The notes beneath the pieces are model-generated. The model saw only the letters and a program-made list of their open reading frames with translations. It was not told the DNA's origin and searched no databases. A stretch of 23,826 nt of DNA, from contig CAUJEQ010000026.1 of assembly GCA_963169135.1 (NCBI GenBank), positions 1 to 23,826 of the forward strand. Reading direction: 5' to 3'. Of this stretch, positions 1 to 7,856 are shown in pieces. Position 1 is the stretch's first letter; the number at the start of each line of letters is the position of its first letter. The DNA comes from Chloroflexota bacterium (GTDB lineage Bacteria > Chloroflexota > Dehalococcoidia > Tepidiformales > Tepidiformaceae). Made by a program: the position numbers and the translations under genes.

Positions 1-2582
1 TGATCTTCGACGACGCGGAGGATGGAGAGAGCGCGCTCGTCACGCTCCTGGAGCACGAAGAGCGGACGCGGCGCGAACTGGAGTCGCGCGGGGCGATACC
101 CGAGGGACTCCCGGGACTGCGCGAGGACGCAGGCGTGGTGCGGACCGGGTTTCGAGGGTCCGGCGCGATCCACCTGCAGCGGTTCGGGAGCGAGGAGCTG
201 GGGGCGAAGCGGCTTCCGCTGACGGCGACACCGAGCTTCGCGGGGAAACTGAAACCGCTGGCCCAGCAGGCATCGGCATGGGCGAAACAGGGCCGGGCGG
301 TGGTGATCGTCTCGCAGCAGGCGCTGCGGCTGGCGGACCTGCTCGACGAGGAGGGCGTGAAGGCGGACCTGCGGAGGCGGCTGCCGGAACGGCCGGAGGG
401 CGGGCGGATCACGCTTACACCGATCGCGCTGGGCGGGGGGTTCGCGCTGAGCGACCTGCTAACGGTGATCACGGACGCGGAGGTGTTCGGGCTGCGGAAG
501 CGGCGACGACCCACGCGGACGCGGCACGGCATCCGAAGCGACCTGGTTTCGACGCTGGAGGTGGGCGACTACCTGGTGCACGCGGACCACGGGATCGCGC
601 GGTACGGGGGGCTCATCCGGCGGACGGTGGAGGGCGTTGAGCGGGAATACCTGGAACTGCAGTACGCCGACAACGACCGGCTGTACGTGCCGGCGGACCA
701 GCTGGAATCGGTTTCCCGGTATGTGGGACCGACGGACCACCCGCCGTCGCTGACGCGGCTGGGGTCGCAGGAGTGGACGCGAGCGAAGCGTCGGGTGAAG
801 CAGGCGGTAGTAGAGCTCGCGCAGGACTTGATCGAGCTGTACGCCAAGCGGGAGGTCGCGCGGGGGCACGCTTTTCCGGCGGACACGGCGTGGCAGATGG
901 AGATGGAAGCGGCGTTCCCGTTCGTGGAAACGGGAGACCAGCTGACGGCTATCGCGGAGGTGAAGGGGGACATGGAACGGACGCGTCCGATGGACCGTCT
1001 GATCTGCGGGGACGTTGGTTATGGAAAGACGGAGGTGGCGATCCGGGCGGCGTTCAAGGCGGTGACCGACGGGAAGCAGGTGGCCGTACTGGTCCCGACG
1101 ACGGTGCTGGCGGAGCAGCACGGCGCGACGTTCCGGGAGCGGACCGCTGGCTTCCCGGTGCGGGTGGAGGTGCTCTCGCGGTTCAGAAGCGAGCAGGAGC
1201 AGCGGGAGATCGTCGCGGGGATCGCCTCGGGAGAGGTGGACATCGCGATCGGGACGCACCGGCTGCTGCAGAAAGACGTGCAGTTCAAGGACCTGGGACT
1301 GGTGGTGATCGACGAGGAGCAGCGGTTCGGGGTGAGCCACAAGGAGCGGCTGAAGCAGATGCGGGCGGAGGTGGACACGCTGACGCTTTCGGCGACGCCC
1401 ATCCCGCGGACGCTGCAGATGTCGCTGGTGGGCATCCGCGACATGAGCACGGTGATGACTCCGCCAGAGGAGCGGCAGCCGATCCGGACGTATGTGTTGC
1501 AGTGGGACGACGAGCTCATCCGGGAAGCGATCGACCGGGAACTGCAACGCGGAGGACAGGTGTACTTCGTGCACAACCGGGTGCACAACATCGAGCGGAT
1601 CGTGACTCGGCTTCGGAACATCATCCCGGACGCGCGCATCACGGTCGGGCACGGTCAGATGCCGGAGGAACAGCTGGAGCGGGTGATGGCGGAGTTCGGG
1701 TCCGGCGAACACGACGTGCTGGTGTGCACGACGATCATCGAAAGCGGGCTCGACATCCCGAATGCGAACACGATCATCATCAACGACGCGAACACGCTGG
1801 GGCTGGCACAGCTCTACCAGTTGCGGGGGCGGGTGGGGCGCTCGGCGAACCGGGCGTACGCATACCTGCTCTACGACAAGGACCGTTCGATGAGCGAGAC
1901 GGCCCAGAGGCGGCTGGAAGCGATCTTCGAGGCGACGGAGCTGGGGGCGGGGTTCCAGATCGCGCTGCGGGACCTGGAGATTCGCGGAGCGGGCAACGTC
2001 CTTGGGACCGAGCAGAGCGGGCACATCGCCGCGGTCGGCTTCGACATGTATTCGAAGCTCGTGGCCGAAGCGGTGGCGGCACTGAAGCTGACGGTAGCGC
2101 TCGACATTCCGGAGACACCACCGCCGCTGCCTCCGGCGCCGGTCATCGACCTGCCGCTGAGCGCGCACATCCCGGAGACATACGTTGATGACGTGCATGC
2201 GCGGCTGGCGGTGTACCAGAGGGTCGCGGAGATCGAATCGGCAGAAGGCGTAGCAGCCATGCAGGAGGAACTGCGCGACCGGTTCGGGAGCATCCCGAGG
2301 TCCGTGGAGAACCTGCTGTACGTATCGCTGGTCCGGTCGCTGGGGCGTCGGGCGAAGGTGGAGAGCATCAAGACGGACGAGCACATGTTCCACCTGCGCG
2401 TGCGGGACGGAGTGCGACCGGCGATGCGGGATGCGGTGGAAGCGCTGAGGCTGAAGGAGGTGCTGGTTGGGCCGAACCAGGTGCGGATCGACCGCCTGGG
2501 GGCGGGGACGGAGTGGATGCCGCTGCTCGTGCGAGTGCTGAGGGCGATGGGACAGAGGTTAGAGGTTAGAGGACAGGGGTGA
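1..2582 (+). CDS. mfd: Transcription-repair coupling factor Mfd (5'-truncated by the window)
   Basis: Mfd is an ATP-driven DNA translocase that removes RNA polymerase stalled at DNA lesions and recruits UvrA. The open frame runs from base 3 with no start in the window, so about 860 C-terminal residues are present of a usual 1,100-1,200. Visible in order: the end of the UvrB-like N-terminal part, a CarD-like RNA-polymerase-interacting domain (about 558-720), Walker A GDVGYGKT (1008-1031), the DEEQ box (1311-1322), SATPIPRT (from 1389), and helicase motif VI RGRVGR (1824-1841) preceded by the TTIIESGLDIPNANT translocase motif. The C-terminal TRCF domain lies at about 2130-2430. DEEQ followed by the TRCF domain separates it from RecG. 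The last codons run through a heptamer repeat and overlap the convergent gene by 24 bp. The assignment is secure; the true start lies upstream. Confidence 0.97.
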   Translation, partial: IFDDAEDGESALVTLLEHEERTRRELESRGAIPEGLPGLREDAGVVRTGFRGSGAIHLQRFGSEELGAKRLPLTATPSFAGKLKPLAQQASAWAKQGRAVVIVSQQALRLADLLDEEGVKADLRRRLPERPEGGRITLTPIALGGGFALSDLLTVITDAEVFGLRKRRRPTRTRHGIRSDLVSTLEVGDYLVHADHGIARYGGLIRRTVEGVEREYLELQYADNDRLYVPADQLESVSRYVGPTDHPPSLTRLGSQEWTRAKRRVKQAVVELAQDLIELYAKREVARGHAFPADTAWQMEMEAAFPFVETGDQLTAIAEVKGDMERTRPMDRLICGDVGYGKTEVAIRAAFKAVTDGKQVAVLVPTTVLAEQHGATFRERTAGFPVRVEVLSRFRSEQEQREIVAGIASGEVDIAIGTHRLLQKDVQFKDLGLVVIDEEQRFGVSHKERLKQMRAEVDTLTLSATPIPRTLQMSLVGIRDMSTVMTPPEERQPIRTYVLQWDDELIREAIDRELQRGGQVYFVHNRVHNIERIVTRLRNIIPDARITVGHGQMPEEQLERVMAEFGSGEHDVLVCTTIIESGLDIPNANTIIINDANTLGLAQLYQLRGRVGRSANRAYAYLLYDKDRSMSETAQRRLEAIFEATELGAGFQIALRDLEIRGAGNVLGTEQSGHIAAVGFDMYSKLVAEAVAALKLTVALDIPETPPPLPPAPVIDLPLSAHIPETYVDDVHARLAVYQRVAEIESAEGVAAMQEELRDRFGSIPRSVENLLYVSLVRSLGRRAKVESIKTDEHMFHLRVRDGVRPAMRDAVEALRLKEVLVGPNQVRIDRLGAGTEWMPLLVRVLRAMGQRLEVRGQG
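2554..2572. repeat. Heptamer tandem repeat AGAGGTT (2.7 copies)
   Basis: AGAGGTT occurs at 2554-2560 and 2561-2567, followed by a partial AGAGG at 2568-2572. The repeat lies exactly where the 3' ends of mfd and the convergent membrane-protein gene meet, and it supplies the last codons of both. Short heptamer repeats of this flavour are known between genes in several bacterial groups. Here it may have extended both reading frames. Confidence 0.6.
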
Positions 2583-3473
2583 GTCGGCCGGGGCGAACTC
2601 GTCGTAATCGTGGGGATCCGGCGCGGGTGATTCTGAGACGGGGCGTGTGAGGCGCCGGTCGAGGAAGGAGAACACGAAGGAGCCAACAACCATGACCGCG
2701 CCGGTGACAACGACGATGCCGAAGTTGCGGAGGGGGACCTGGAAGACAGAGCGGGTGATTTCCCGGAGGTCGGACTCGAACGGGTCACCGCCACCGAGCC
2801 GGCCAACGATCCCGTAGAGCGCGCCGAAGAGGAGAACCCCGGGGACGGCACCGACGGTGGTAGCCAGGCCAAGGCCACGAAGACGGCCCCAGCCTTCGGC
2901 GCTGGCGGTGAGGAGCGCGCCGAACCCGGCGGCAGCGAGAGCGAAGATGAGGCTGGCGATGGTGGCGCGGTCGTAGGTGGACTGGGAGACCTGGGCGACA
3001 GCCAGTTCGATGAGGCCTTGAGACGAGAAGCGGTTGAAGGACTGCTCGCCCGTGCGGTCGAACGCCCGGAGGCCGTCGGCGTAGACGAGGGCGGCGGAGC
3101 GCTGGAGGAGGAGATCGGTGAGTTGCTCGTTGTCGAGGTCGAGGAGCTCGGAGCGGGAGAGCGCGATGTCGAGGGGGTAACCGGGGAGGGCGAAGACCTG
3201 GTCGTCGGAGTTTCGAGCGAGTTCGCGGGCGCGGGGGGCGTCGTCGGCGACGAGCTGGTTGACGTCGGTAACGACGGCGATGCCGCTTTGGAGGACGCCG
3301 GTGGCGTTGCCGGGAGCGGTGACCTGGCGAACGCTCAAACTCACGAGCAGGAGGAAGATGGAGATGGCGAAGAGGCTGCCCACCAGTGAGCGGCGGCCTT
3401 CGTGGGTGACGGTGGCCTGCCCATAAACGCGGTCACGCAGGGAGGTACGGTCGTATTCGTCGGTTGGGTGCAC
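2559..3473 (-). CDS. Uncharacterised multi-pass membrane protein
   Basis: I do not recognise this family. The predicted protein has about 304 residues. It has a cytoplasmic-looking charged N-terminus, one hydrophobic span at about residues 30-50 (GSLFAISIFLLLVSLSV), and a hydrophilic, probably extracytoplasmic, region of about 110 residues rich in Asp, Arg and Leu. Three further hydrophobic spans follow (around SLIFALAAAGFGALL, VGAVPGVLLFGALYGIVG and NFGIVVVTGAVMVVGSFVF), then a short acidic, Pro-rich tail. The GTG start at 3473 is chosen because it lies 10 bp after the stop of the upstream RDD gene; the frame stays open further upstream, but that part reads as Ser/Pro-rich nonsense antisense to nothing recognisable and overlaps the RDD gene. 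It is probably co-transcribed with the RDD gene. The tail SSNL is encoded by the heptamer repeat. Confidence 0.7.
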   Translation of the reverse strand: MHPTDEYDRTSLRDRVYGQATVTHEGRRSLVGSLFAISIFLLLVSLSVRQVTAPGNATGVLQSGIAVVTDVNQLVADDAPRARELARNSDDQVFALPGYPLDIALSRSELLDLDNEQLTDLLLQRSAALVYADGLRAFDRTGEQSFNRFSSQGLIELAVAQVSQSTYDRATIASLIFALAAAGFGALLTASAEGWGRLRGLGLATTVGAVPGVLLFGALYGIVGRLGGGDPFESDLREITRSVFQVPLRNFGIVVVTGAVMVVGSFVFSFLDRRLTRPVSESPAPDPHDYDEFAPADSPLSSNL

Positions 3474-3483
3474 AGGCGTGAGG

Positions 3484-4068
3484 TTACAGCAACCGGACCA
3501 CGATGGTCCCGGCGATGCGGTCGTGGAGCGTGCGGCGGTGGCGGTCGAAGGCAGCCCAGATGAAGCCAAAGGCAACGAGGACGAAGGCGCCCGCGAGGAC
3601 GGCACCGGCGATGGCGGTGGATTCGCGGAGGGTGTAGGCGGCAAGGATACCGGCACCGGCGATGAGGACGTAGACCAGGAGGCCAATGACGCGGGCCATG
3701 GCGCCGAGGACCCCGAGAGGCCTGCCATCCGAGCGGATGACCATGAGCTGCATGACGGAGGCGCCGATGGTCTGGCCCTTCCATGCGAAACCGATGAAGA
3801 AGTAGAGGAGCAGAGCGGGCGGGATGCAGCCGACGCAGATCCAGAAGGCGTTCAGGGCGGTACTCGATGGTTCGACCTTTTCGAAGTCGGAGGAGATGAG
3901 GACGATGAGGGCGCCGGCGGTCACAAGGAGTGCGGCGATGATGAACATGACGAGCACATCGAGGACACCGGCGGCCACGCGTGATTCGAAAGAGGCGTAG
4001 TGGAGCCTGTATGCGGGGCGGGACCCGCGGTCGGCGTCAGACATGTTGGCAGCCGCACTCACGGTCAT
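3484..4068 (-). CDS. RDD family membrane protein
   Basis: RDD proteins are small membrane proteins with conserved Arg and Asp residues; some have been linked to ion or osmotic homeostasis, but most have no known function. This one has 194 residues. The family features are visible: an Arg and Asp pair in the first span (FESRVAAGVLD), the central GQTIGASVMQLMVIRSDGRP segment after a span with FFIGFAWKG, and the terminal DRHRRTLHDRIAGT motif. Four hydrophobic stretches can be counted. Start: ATG at 4068 lies 12 nt downstream of a TAGACT box (complement of 4081-4086); a second ATG at 4044 is possible. It is divergent from the protease-like gene and heads a two-gene unit with the membrane protein downstream. 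Confidence 0.85.
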   Translation of the reverse strand: MTVSAAANMSDADRGSRPAYRLHYASFESRVAAGVLDVLVMFIIAALLVTAGALIVLISSDFEKVEPSSTALNAFWICVGCIPPALLLYFFIGFAWKGQTIGASVMQLMVIRSDGRPLGVLGAMARVIGLLVYVLIAGAGILAAYTLRESTAIAGAVLAGAFVLVAFGFIWAAFDRHRRTLHDRIAGTIVVRLL

Positions 4069-4080
4069 AGACTCTTTCGC

Positions 4081-4086
4081 AGTCTA
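4081..4086 (-). promoter_or_regulatory. Candidate -10 box TAGACT for the RDD gene
   Basis: On the minus strand TAGACT stands 12 nt before the ATG at 4068, which would give a 5' leader of only about 5 nt. The same hexamer precedes mtnA. No good -35 element is visible at the expected distance. The AGACT/AGTCT halves around it (4076-4080 region and 4081-4085) also make a weak inverted repeat. Confidence 0.4.
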
Positions 4087-4154
4087 GCGCGGTGGAGGTA
4101 AGAAGATAGCGGACTGGTTCAGAGCGGTTCACCCGATCTTGGCGTCGCTGCGGG

Positions 4155-4160
4155 TAGAGT
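4155..4160 (+). promoter_or_regulatory. Candidate -10 box TAGAGT, leaderless configuration
   Basis: TAGAGT ends 7 nt before the ATG at 4168, so transcription would start at or next to that codon. No Shine-Dalgarno sequence is visible before the gene, which agrees with a leaderless mRNA. The box overlaps the earlier possible GTG start at 4159, which argues against that start. Confidence 0.4.
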
Positions 4161-4167
4161 GATGGCG

Positions 4168-5418
4168 ATGGCAGGACTGCGGCCGGTGATGCCGGCACCC
4201 TACGTGGAGTACCGACCGTGGCACCCGCCATGGTGGGTAATCGTGGTCACCGGGGCGGGCGTGGGGGGGATCGTGCTCGGGCTTCTGGTCAGCGCGTTCT
4301 ATCCGCGAGGGGCACTTTCGGGGTATGAGTACCACCTGTGGAAATGGCAGGCCGACACGATGCTCGGAACTACATTTACGCTGGTTGGGATTGGGCCCGA
4401 CCCGGATGCGACGGCCGGCGATGAAGCGCTGACGGCGTACTTCCGGCTGACGAGCCAGCTCCGGGCAGCGAGTGAGCCAGCGGAACCGGACCTCGGGCTC
4501 ATTGAGACGCTGGAGAACGAACGGGCGACCTACGAGAACGATGTGGAACGGACGATCGAGCAGCGTATCGACGAGGCGGTGGCCGCGGCGGGATTGGAGC
4601 GGGCGCTGCCGCTGTTCACGAGCGTGCGGCTGACCTGGCCCCCGGTAAACTTCGAACTGACCAGTCCGCCCCGGCTGCTGGTGCGTTCGCCGAGGGACCG
4701 GATAGAGCGGAAAGGCGACACGCTGCTGAAGAACGACCTTTCGCTGCGGGATATCCAGCGGATCGAAGACCGGACGGACAGCCAGACGGTGGTGTCGCTC
4801 GTGATCTCCATCGGTGGGCTGGCGGCGTATCCGGCGATCGTGCGAGACGACCGGACGTATGGGTCGATCCTGGAGACGGCTGCGCACGAGTGGGTGCACC
4901 ACTACCTGGCGTTCTATCCGCTGGGGCGGCAGTGGGGAAAGGGGGGCGACGCCGAGACGCTGAACGAGACGACGGCCGACCTGGCGGGACGCGAGATCGC
5001 GAACCTGGTGAACGCGAAATACCCGGTGGAATTTGCGGACGGCGAGGATGGGCGGGCGCCCGCAAGGCCTGCCAGTGATATCGACTTCAACAAGGAGATG
5101 CGGGAGTTGCGCCTGCAGGTGGACGCGTTGCTGGCGGAGGGGAAGGTCGAGGAGGCGGAGGCAGCAATGGAGGCGAAGCGGGTGTACCTGAACGAGAATG
5201 GGATCGCTATCCGGAAGATCAACCAGGTGTACTTCGCGTTTTATGGTACGTACGCGGACAGCCCGCAATCGTCGAGCCCGATTGGGCCGAAGGTGAACCG
5301 GATGTGGGAACTCACCGGTGACGTCGGAGGCTTCCTGGCGGTGATGCGGGACGTGACCACGGTGGCGGATCTGGATCGGGCGCTGGCGGTGCTGGAGCGG
5401 GGCCAGAGCGGGGACTGA
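4168..5418 (+). CDS. Membrane-anchored HExxH metalloprotease-like protein, family not recognised
   Basis: About 416 residues. A Pro/Trp-rich N-terminus leads into one transmembrane span (WWVIVVTGAGVGGIVLGLLV, about residues 22-45). The remainder is soluble and probably extracytoplasmic. The motif HEWVH at about residues 240-244 fits the zinc-binding HExxH signature, and NETTAD with Glu at about 267 is well placed to be the third ligand, as in gluzincins. A charged region at about 300-340 (EMRELRLQ ... EAEAAMEAKR) looks like a coiled coil. The active-site reading is inference from the motif; I cannot assign a MEROPS family. Starts at GTG 4159 and ATG 4162 are also open, but the -10-like TAGAGT just upstream favours 4168. 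It ends 72 bp before the lyase gene and may be transcribed separately. Confidence 0.75.
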   Translation: MAGLRPVMPAPYVEYRPWHPPWWVIVVTGAGVGGIVLGLLVSAFYPRGALSGYEYHLWKWQADTMLGTTFTLVGIGPDPDATAGDEALTAYFRLTSQLRAASEPAEPDLGLIETLENERATYENDVERTIEQRIDEAVAAAGLERALPLFTSVRLTWPPVNFELTSPPRLLVRSPRDRIERKGDTLLKNDLSLRDIQRIEDRTDSQTVVSLVISIGGLAAYPAIVRDDRTYGSILETAAHEWVHHYLAFYPLGRQWGKGGDAETLNETTADLAGREIANLVNAKYPVEFADGEDGRAPARPASDIDFNKEMRELRLQVDALLAEGKVEEAEAAMEAKRVYLNENGIAIRKINQVYFAFYGTYADSPQSSSPIGPKVNRMWELTGDVGGFLAVMRDVTTVADLDRALAVLERGQSGD

Positions 5419-5449
5419 GCGGCATTCGGCGAGCGGGTGGACGTTCCCG

Positions 5450-5455
5450 TATGAT
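5450..5455 (+). promoter_or_regulatory. Candidate -10 box TATGAT before the lyase gene
   Basis: TATGAT, one base from the TATAAT consensus, lies 35 nt upstream of the lyase ATG in the 72-bp gap after the protease-like gene. This would give a leader of about 28 nt containing the weak ribosome-binding sequence GAGGCAG. The -35 position is not convincing. Confidence 0.4.
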
Positions 5456-5490
5456 TCGCGGGCACTACATACAGGCATCGAGGCAGCACC

Positions 5491-7146
5491 ATGGGTCAGA
5501 TTACGGGCGCACAGATCGTCGCGCGGGCACTGAAGCAGCAGGGCGTGGAGTACATGTTCGGGATCGTGGGCATCCCGGTGATCCCGATTGCGGCGTTCGC
5601 GCAGCGGGAGGGGATCAAGTTCTACGGGTTCCGGAACGAGCAGTCGGCGAGCTACGCGGCGGCTGCCGTCGGGTACCTCACCGGGCGGCCAGGTGTATGC
5701 CTTGGCGTTTCGGGCCCCGGGATGATCCACGGAGTTGCCGGGATGGCGAACGCTTGGTCGAACTGCTGGCCGATGATCCTGATCGGGGGGGCGAACGACT
5801 CGTACCAGAACGGCCAGGGTGCGTTCCAGGAGGCTCCGCAGATCGAGGCGGCGCGGCCGTTCGCGAAGTACTGCGCCCGGCCGGACAGCCTGGCGCGGCT
5901 GCCGTTCTACGTGGAGCAGGCCGTGCGGACATCGATCTACGGGCGTCCCGGGGCGGTGTACCTGGACCTGCCGGGGGACATCATCTCGGGGGCCATCGAA
6001 GAGGAAGAGGTGCAGTTCCCGCCGAAGTGCCCGGATGCGCCGCGGATGATGGCGCCGCAAGAGAGCATCGACTCGGCGATGGCGGCGCTGAAGAGCGCCG
6101 AGCGGCCGCTGGTGATCGTCGGGAAGGGCGCAGCCTACGCGCGGGCTGAGAACGAGGTGCGGGAGTTTCTGGAGACGACGCAGCTGCCGTACCTGGCCTC
6201 ACCGATGGGAAAAGGCGTGATGCCGGACGACCATCCGTTGTCGATCGCGCCGGCGCGCTCGGCGGCGCTCCTCGGCGCCGATGTGATCCTGCTCATGGGA
6301 GCCCGCCTCAACTGGATGATGCACTTCGGCCATGCTCCACGGTTCGACCCGAAGGTGCGGGTGATCCAGATGGACATCTCGGCGGAGGAGATCGGCACGA
6401 ACGTACCGACCGAGGTTGCGCTGGTGGGGGACGCTAAGGCGATCACGACACAGCTGAACGCGTCGCTCAAGCAACAGCCGTGGCAGTACCCCTCGGAGAC
6501 CACGTGGTGGACGGGGCTGCGGAAGAAGATCGATGAGAACGGCGCGACAGTGGCCGAAATGATGGCAGACGAGTCGGTGCCGATGAGTTACTACCGTGTG
6601 TACCGGGAGATCCGGGACCTGATTCCAAACGACGCGATCATCCAGAACGAAGGCGCGAGCACGATGGACATCGGGCGGACGCTGATGCCGAACTTCCTGC
6701 CGCGGCACCGGCTGGACGCGGGCAGCTTCGGGACGATGGGCGTGGGCCTCGGGCAGGCGATCGCGGCGGCGGCGGTGCACCCGGACAAGCACGTCTTCTG
6801 CATCGAGGGGGACTCGGCGTTCGGGTTCAGCGGGATGGAAGTCGAAACGGCGGCGCGCTACGGGATGAAGAACATCACCTTCATCATCATCAACAACAAC
6901 GGCATCGGGGGCGGCCCGGATACGCTGGACCCGACGCGGGTGCCGCCGAGCGCGTACACGCCGAGCGCGCGCTACGAGAAGATGGCGGAAATCTACGGCG
7001 GGAAGGGCTACTTCGTGACCGAGCCGAGCCAGCTACGGCCGGCGCTGGAAGAGGCGATCAAGGCGGACAAGCCGGCGATCGTAAACATCATGATCAGCGC
7101 GAAGAGCCAGCGCAAGCCGCAGCAGTTCGCGTGGCTGACGCGGTAG
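5491..7146 (+). CDS. ThDP-dependent 2-hydroxyacyl-CoA lyase / oxalyl-CoA decarboxylase family enzyme
   Basis: The 551-residue protein belongs to the family that cleaves 2-hydroxyacyl-CoA to an aldehyde and formyl-CoA, or decarboxylates oxalyl-CoA. Catalytic ThDP-activating Glu is at position 50 (FRNEQ). The cofactor and Mg motif runs from GDS (440-442) to NNNG (468-471), with AFGFSGMEVET between. Domain order is the usual ThDP-PYR, central Rossmann-like, ThDP-PP. From memory, LPRHRLDAG.FGTMGVG and the terminal AWLTR match vertebrate HACL1 better than Oxalobacter oxalyl-CoA decarboxylase (KPRKRLDSGTWGVMG), so lyase is my first choice. No formyl-CoA:oxalate CoA-transferase gene is nearby, which also argues against a dedicated oxalate pathway. 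The start ATG at 5491 has AGGCAG upstream, and a strong terminator follows the stop. The family is certain; the substrate is not. Confidence 0.9.
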   Translation: MGQITGAQIVARALKQQGVEYMFGIVGIPVIPIAAFAQREGIKFYGFRNEQSASYAAAAVGYLTGRPGVCLGVSGPGMIHGVAGMANAWSNCWPMILIGGANDSYQNGQGAFQEAPQIEAARPFAKYCARPDSLARLPFYVEQAVRTSIYGRPGAVYLDLPGDIISGAIEEEEVQFPPKCPDAPRMMAPQESIDSAMAALKSAERPLVIVGKGAAYARAENEVREFLETTQLPYLASPMGKGVMPDDHPLSIAPARSAALLGADVILLMGARLNWMMHFGHAPRFDPKVRVIQMDISAEEIGTNVPTEVALVGDAKAITTQLNASLKQQPWQYPSETTWWTGLRKKIDENGATVAEMMADESVPMSYYRVYREIRDLIPNDAIIQNEGASTMDIGRTLMPNFLPRHRLDAGSFGTMGVGLGQAIAAAAVHPDKHVFCIEGDSAFGFSGMEVETAARYGMKNITFIIINNNGIGGGPDTLDPTRVPPSAYTPSARYEKMAEIYGGKGYFVTEPSQLRPALEEAIKADKPAIVNIMISAKSQRKPQQFAWLTR

Positions 7147-7168
7147 GAGCGGGACGAGTCCAGCAAGA

Positions 7169-7198
7169 ACGAGGGGCGCCGAGAGGCGCCCCTCTCGT
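7169..7198. terminator. Strong bidirectional hairpin terminator
   Basis: GAGGGGCGCC (7171-7180) and GGCGCCCCTC (7185-7194) form a perfect 10-bp stem with a GAGA tetraloop. Flanking ACG/CGT bases can extend it. It lies between the convergent ends of the lyase gene and the mazF-like gene. The plus strand continues with GCTTTCT and the minus strand with GTTCTT, so it can serve both transcripts, though neither U-tract is long. Confidence 0.8.
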
Positions 7199-7203
7199 GC
7201 TTT

Positions 7204-7545
7204 CTACGACAGCATGGCCCGTGCGCGGCGGAGAACCTCTGCGGTAACGGCTTCGGGAAGACGGAAGGCAAAGTCGGCGCCGCGCTCGCGCCAGTCGACG
7301 CTCTTGACCTGGTCCGCAAGGACGACTCCAGTCACCGGCGCTCCATCCGGGAGCGGAGACTCGAAGGGGTAGCCCTTTGCCCTGCTGGTCACCGGGCAAC
7401 AGAGCATGAGGCCGACCTTTTCGTTGTATCCGATGAGCGAGAGCACAACGACCGGCCGGCGCCCTGCCTGTTCATGTCCGAGCGTCGGGTCCAAGCTCAG
7501 CCAAACGACGTCTCCCCGGTCCGGGACGTATGCGCCGGCCATCAC
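7204..7545 (-). CDS. mazF: MazF/PemK-family endoribonuclease toxin
   Basis: This is a type II toxin that cuts single-stranded RNA at short sequences, held inactive by its MazE-like partner. The 113-residue length is typical. Family landmarks: YVPDRGDVVWLSLDP near the N-terminus (beta1-beta2 with the catalytic Arg region), GHEQAGRRPVVVLS (the conserved EQ.GRRP motif), CPVTSRAKGYPFE (the PVTS motif) and GVVLADQVKSVDWRER. The ATG overlaps the antitoxin stop by 4 bp (ATGA), so translation is coupled. Codons are more mixed and C-ending than in neighbouring genes, suggesting separate ancestry. The target sequence cannot be read from the protein. Confidence 0.93.
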   Translation of the reverse strand: MMAGAYVPDRGDVVWLSLDPTLGHEQAGRRPVVVLSLIGYNEKVGLMLCCPVTSRAKGYPFESPLPDGAPVTGVVLADQVKSVDWRERGADFAFRLPEAVTAEVLRRARAMLS

Positions 7546-7784
7546 AGGGTTTCATTGCCGACCGGCGGACCGAAGTCTATGGCCTCGTGCTTGTTTTCCT
7601 GGGTAATCGCAGCGATGAGGTCATCGATGTCGAGTTCCGGCAAGCCCGCGGGAGACAGCCGAAGCTCACCATCGACCAATCGGACCTCCACGGCGGTCCC
7701 GTCACAAATAGAGAGTTCATGCGCCATGGCGGCGGGGATCCTCACCGCGAGGCTGTTGCCCCATTTCTGGACTCTCGTTTTCAT
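7542..7784 (-). CDS. mazE: MazE/AbrB-type antitoxin
   Basis: This 80-residue antitoxin has an N-terminal swapped-hairpin AbrB/MazE DNA-binding domain. QKWGNSLAVRIPAAMA is the family hallmark, followed by GTAVEVRLVDGELRLSP. The acidic C-terminus (PELDIDDLIAAI) is the expected toxin-binding tail. GGAGG lies 8 nt upstream of the ATG. The gene is followed by the toxin with a 4-bp overlap. The inverted repeat just upstream overlaps the promoter, consistent with the usual autorepression by MazE and MazEF. Confidence 0.93.
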   Translation of the reverse strand: MKTRVQKWGNSLAVRIPAAMAHELSICDGTAVEVRLVDGELRLSPAGLPELDIDDLIAAITQENKHEAIDFGPPVGNETL

Positions 7785-7790
7785 GTGCGC

Positions 7791-7836
7791 CTCCGTATCT
7801 ACTTTGAAGATACGCGGAGGAGAAGGAGATCTGCAA
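7791..7836 (-). promoter_or_regulatory. Promoter and overlapping operator of mazEF
   Basis: On the minus strand, TTGCAG (complement of 7831-7836) and TATCTT (complement of 7807-7812) are 18 bp apart and fit -35 and -10 elements. The inverted repeat CGTATCT / AGATACG (arms 7794-7800 and 7808-7814, 7-bp spacer) overlaps the -10 box and abuts the GGAGG ribosome-binding site. That position is what an autoregulatory MazE operator needs. Binding itself is inferred. Confidence 0.6.
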
Positions 7837-7856
7837 TCGACGGGGCTGCGCCGTTG

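Noticed and set aside
459..2393. 644-residue open frame on the minus strand opposite mfd
   Set aside because: Its product is an Arg/His/Pro/Leu-rich string with no motif, exactly antisense to a clear mfd; high-GC G-ending codons remove stops from this antisense frame.
3018..3984. Plus-strand Glu/Gly/Asp-rich frames opposite the membrane and RDD genes
   Set aside because: Acidic Gly-rich strings are the usual antisense image of hydrophobic, G-ending minus-strand genes.
4129..6060. 643-residue minus-strand frame spanning the protease-like gene and the lyase
   Set aside because: Same Arg/His-rich shadow composition, and it crosses two well-supported plus-strand genes.
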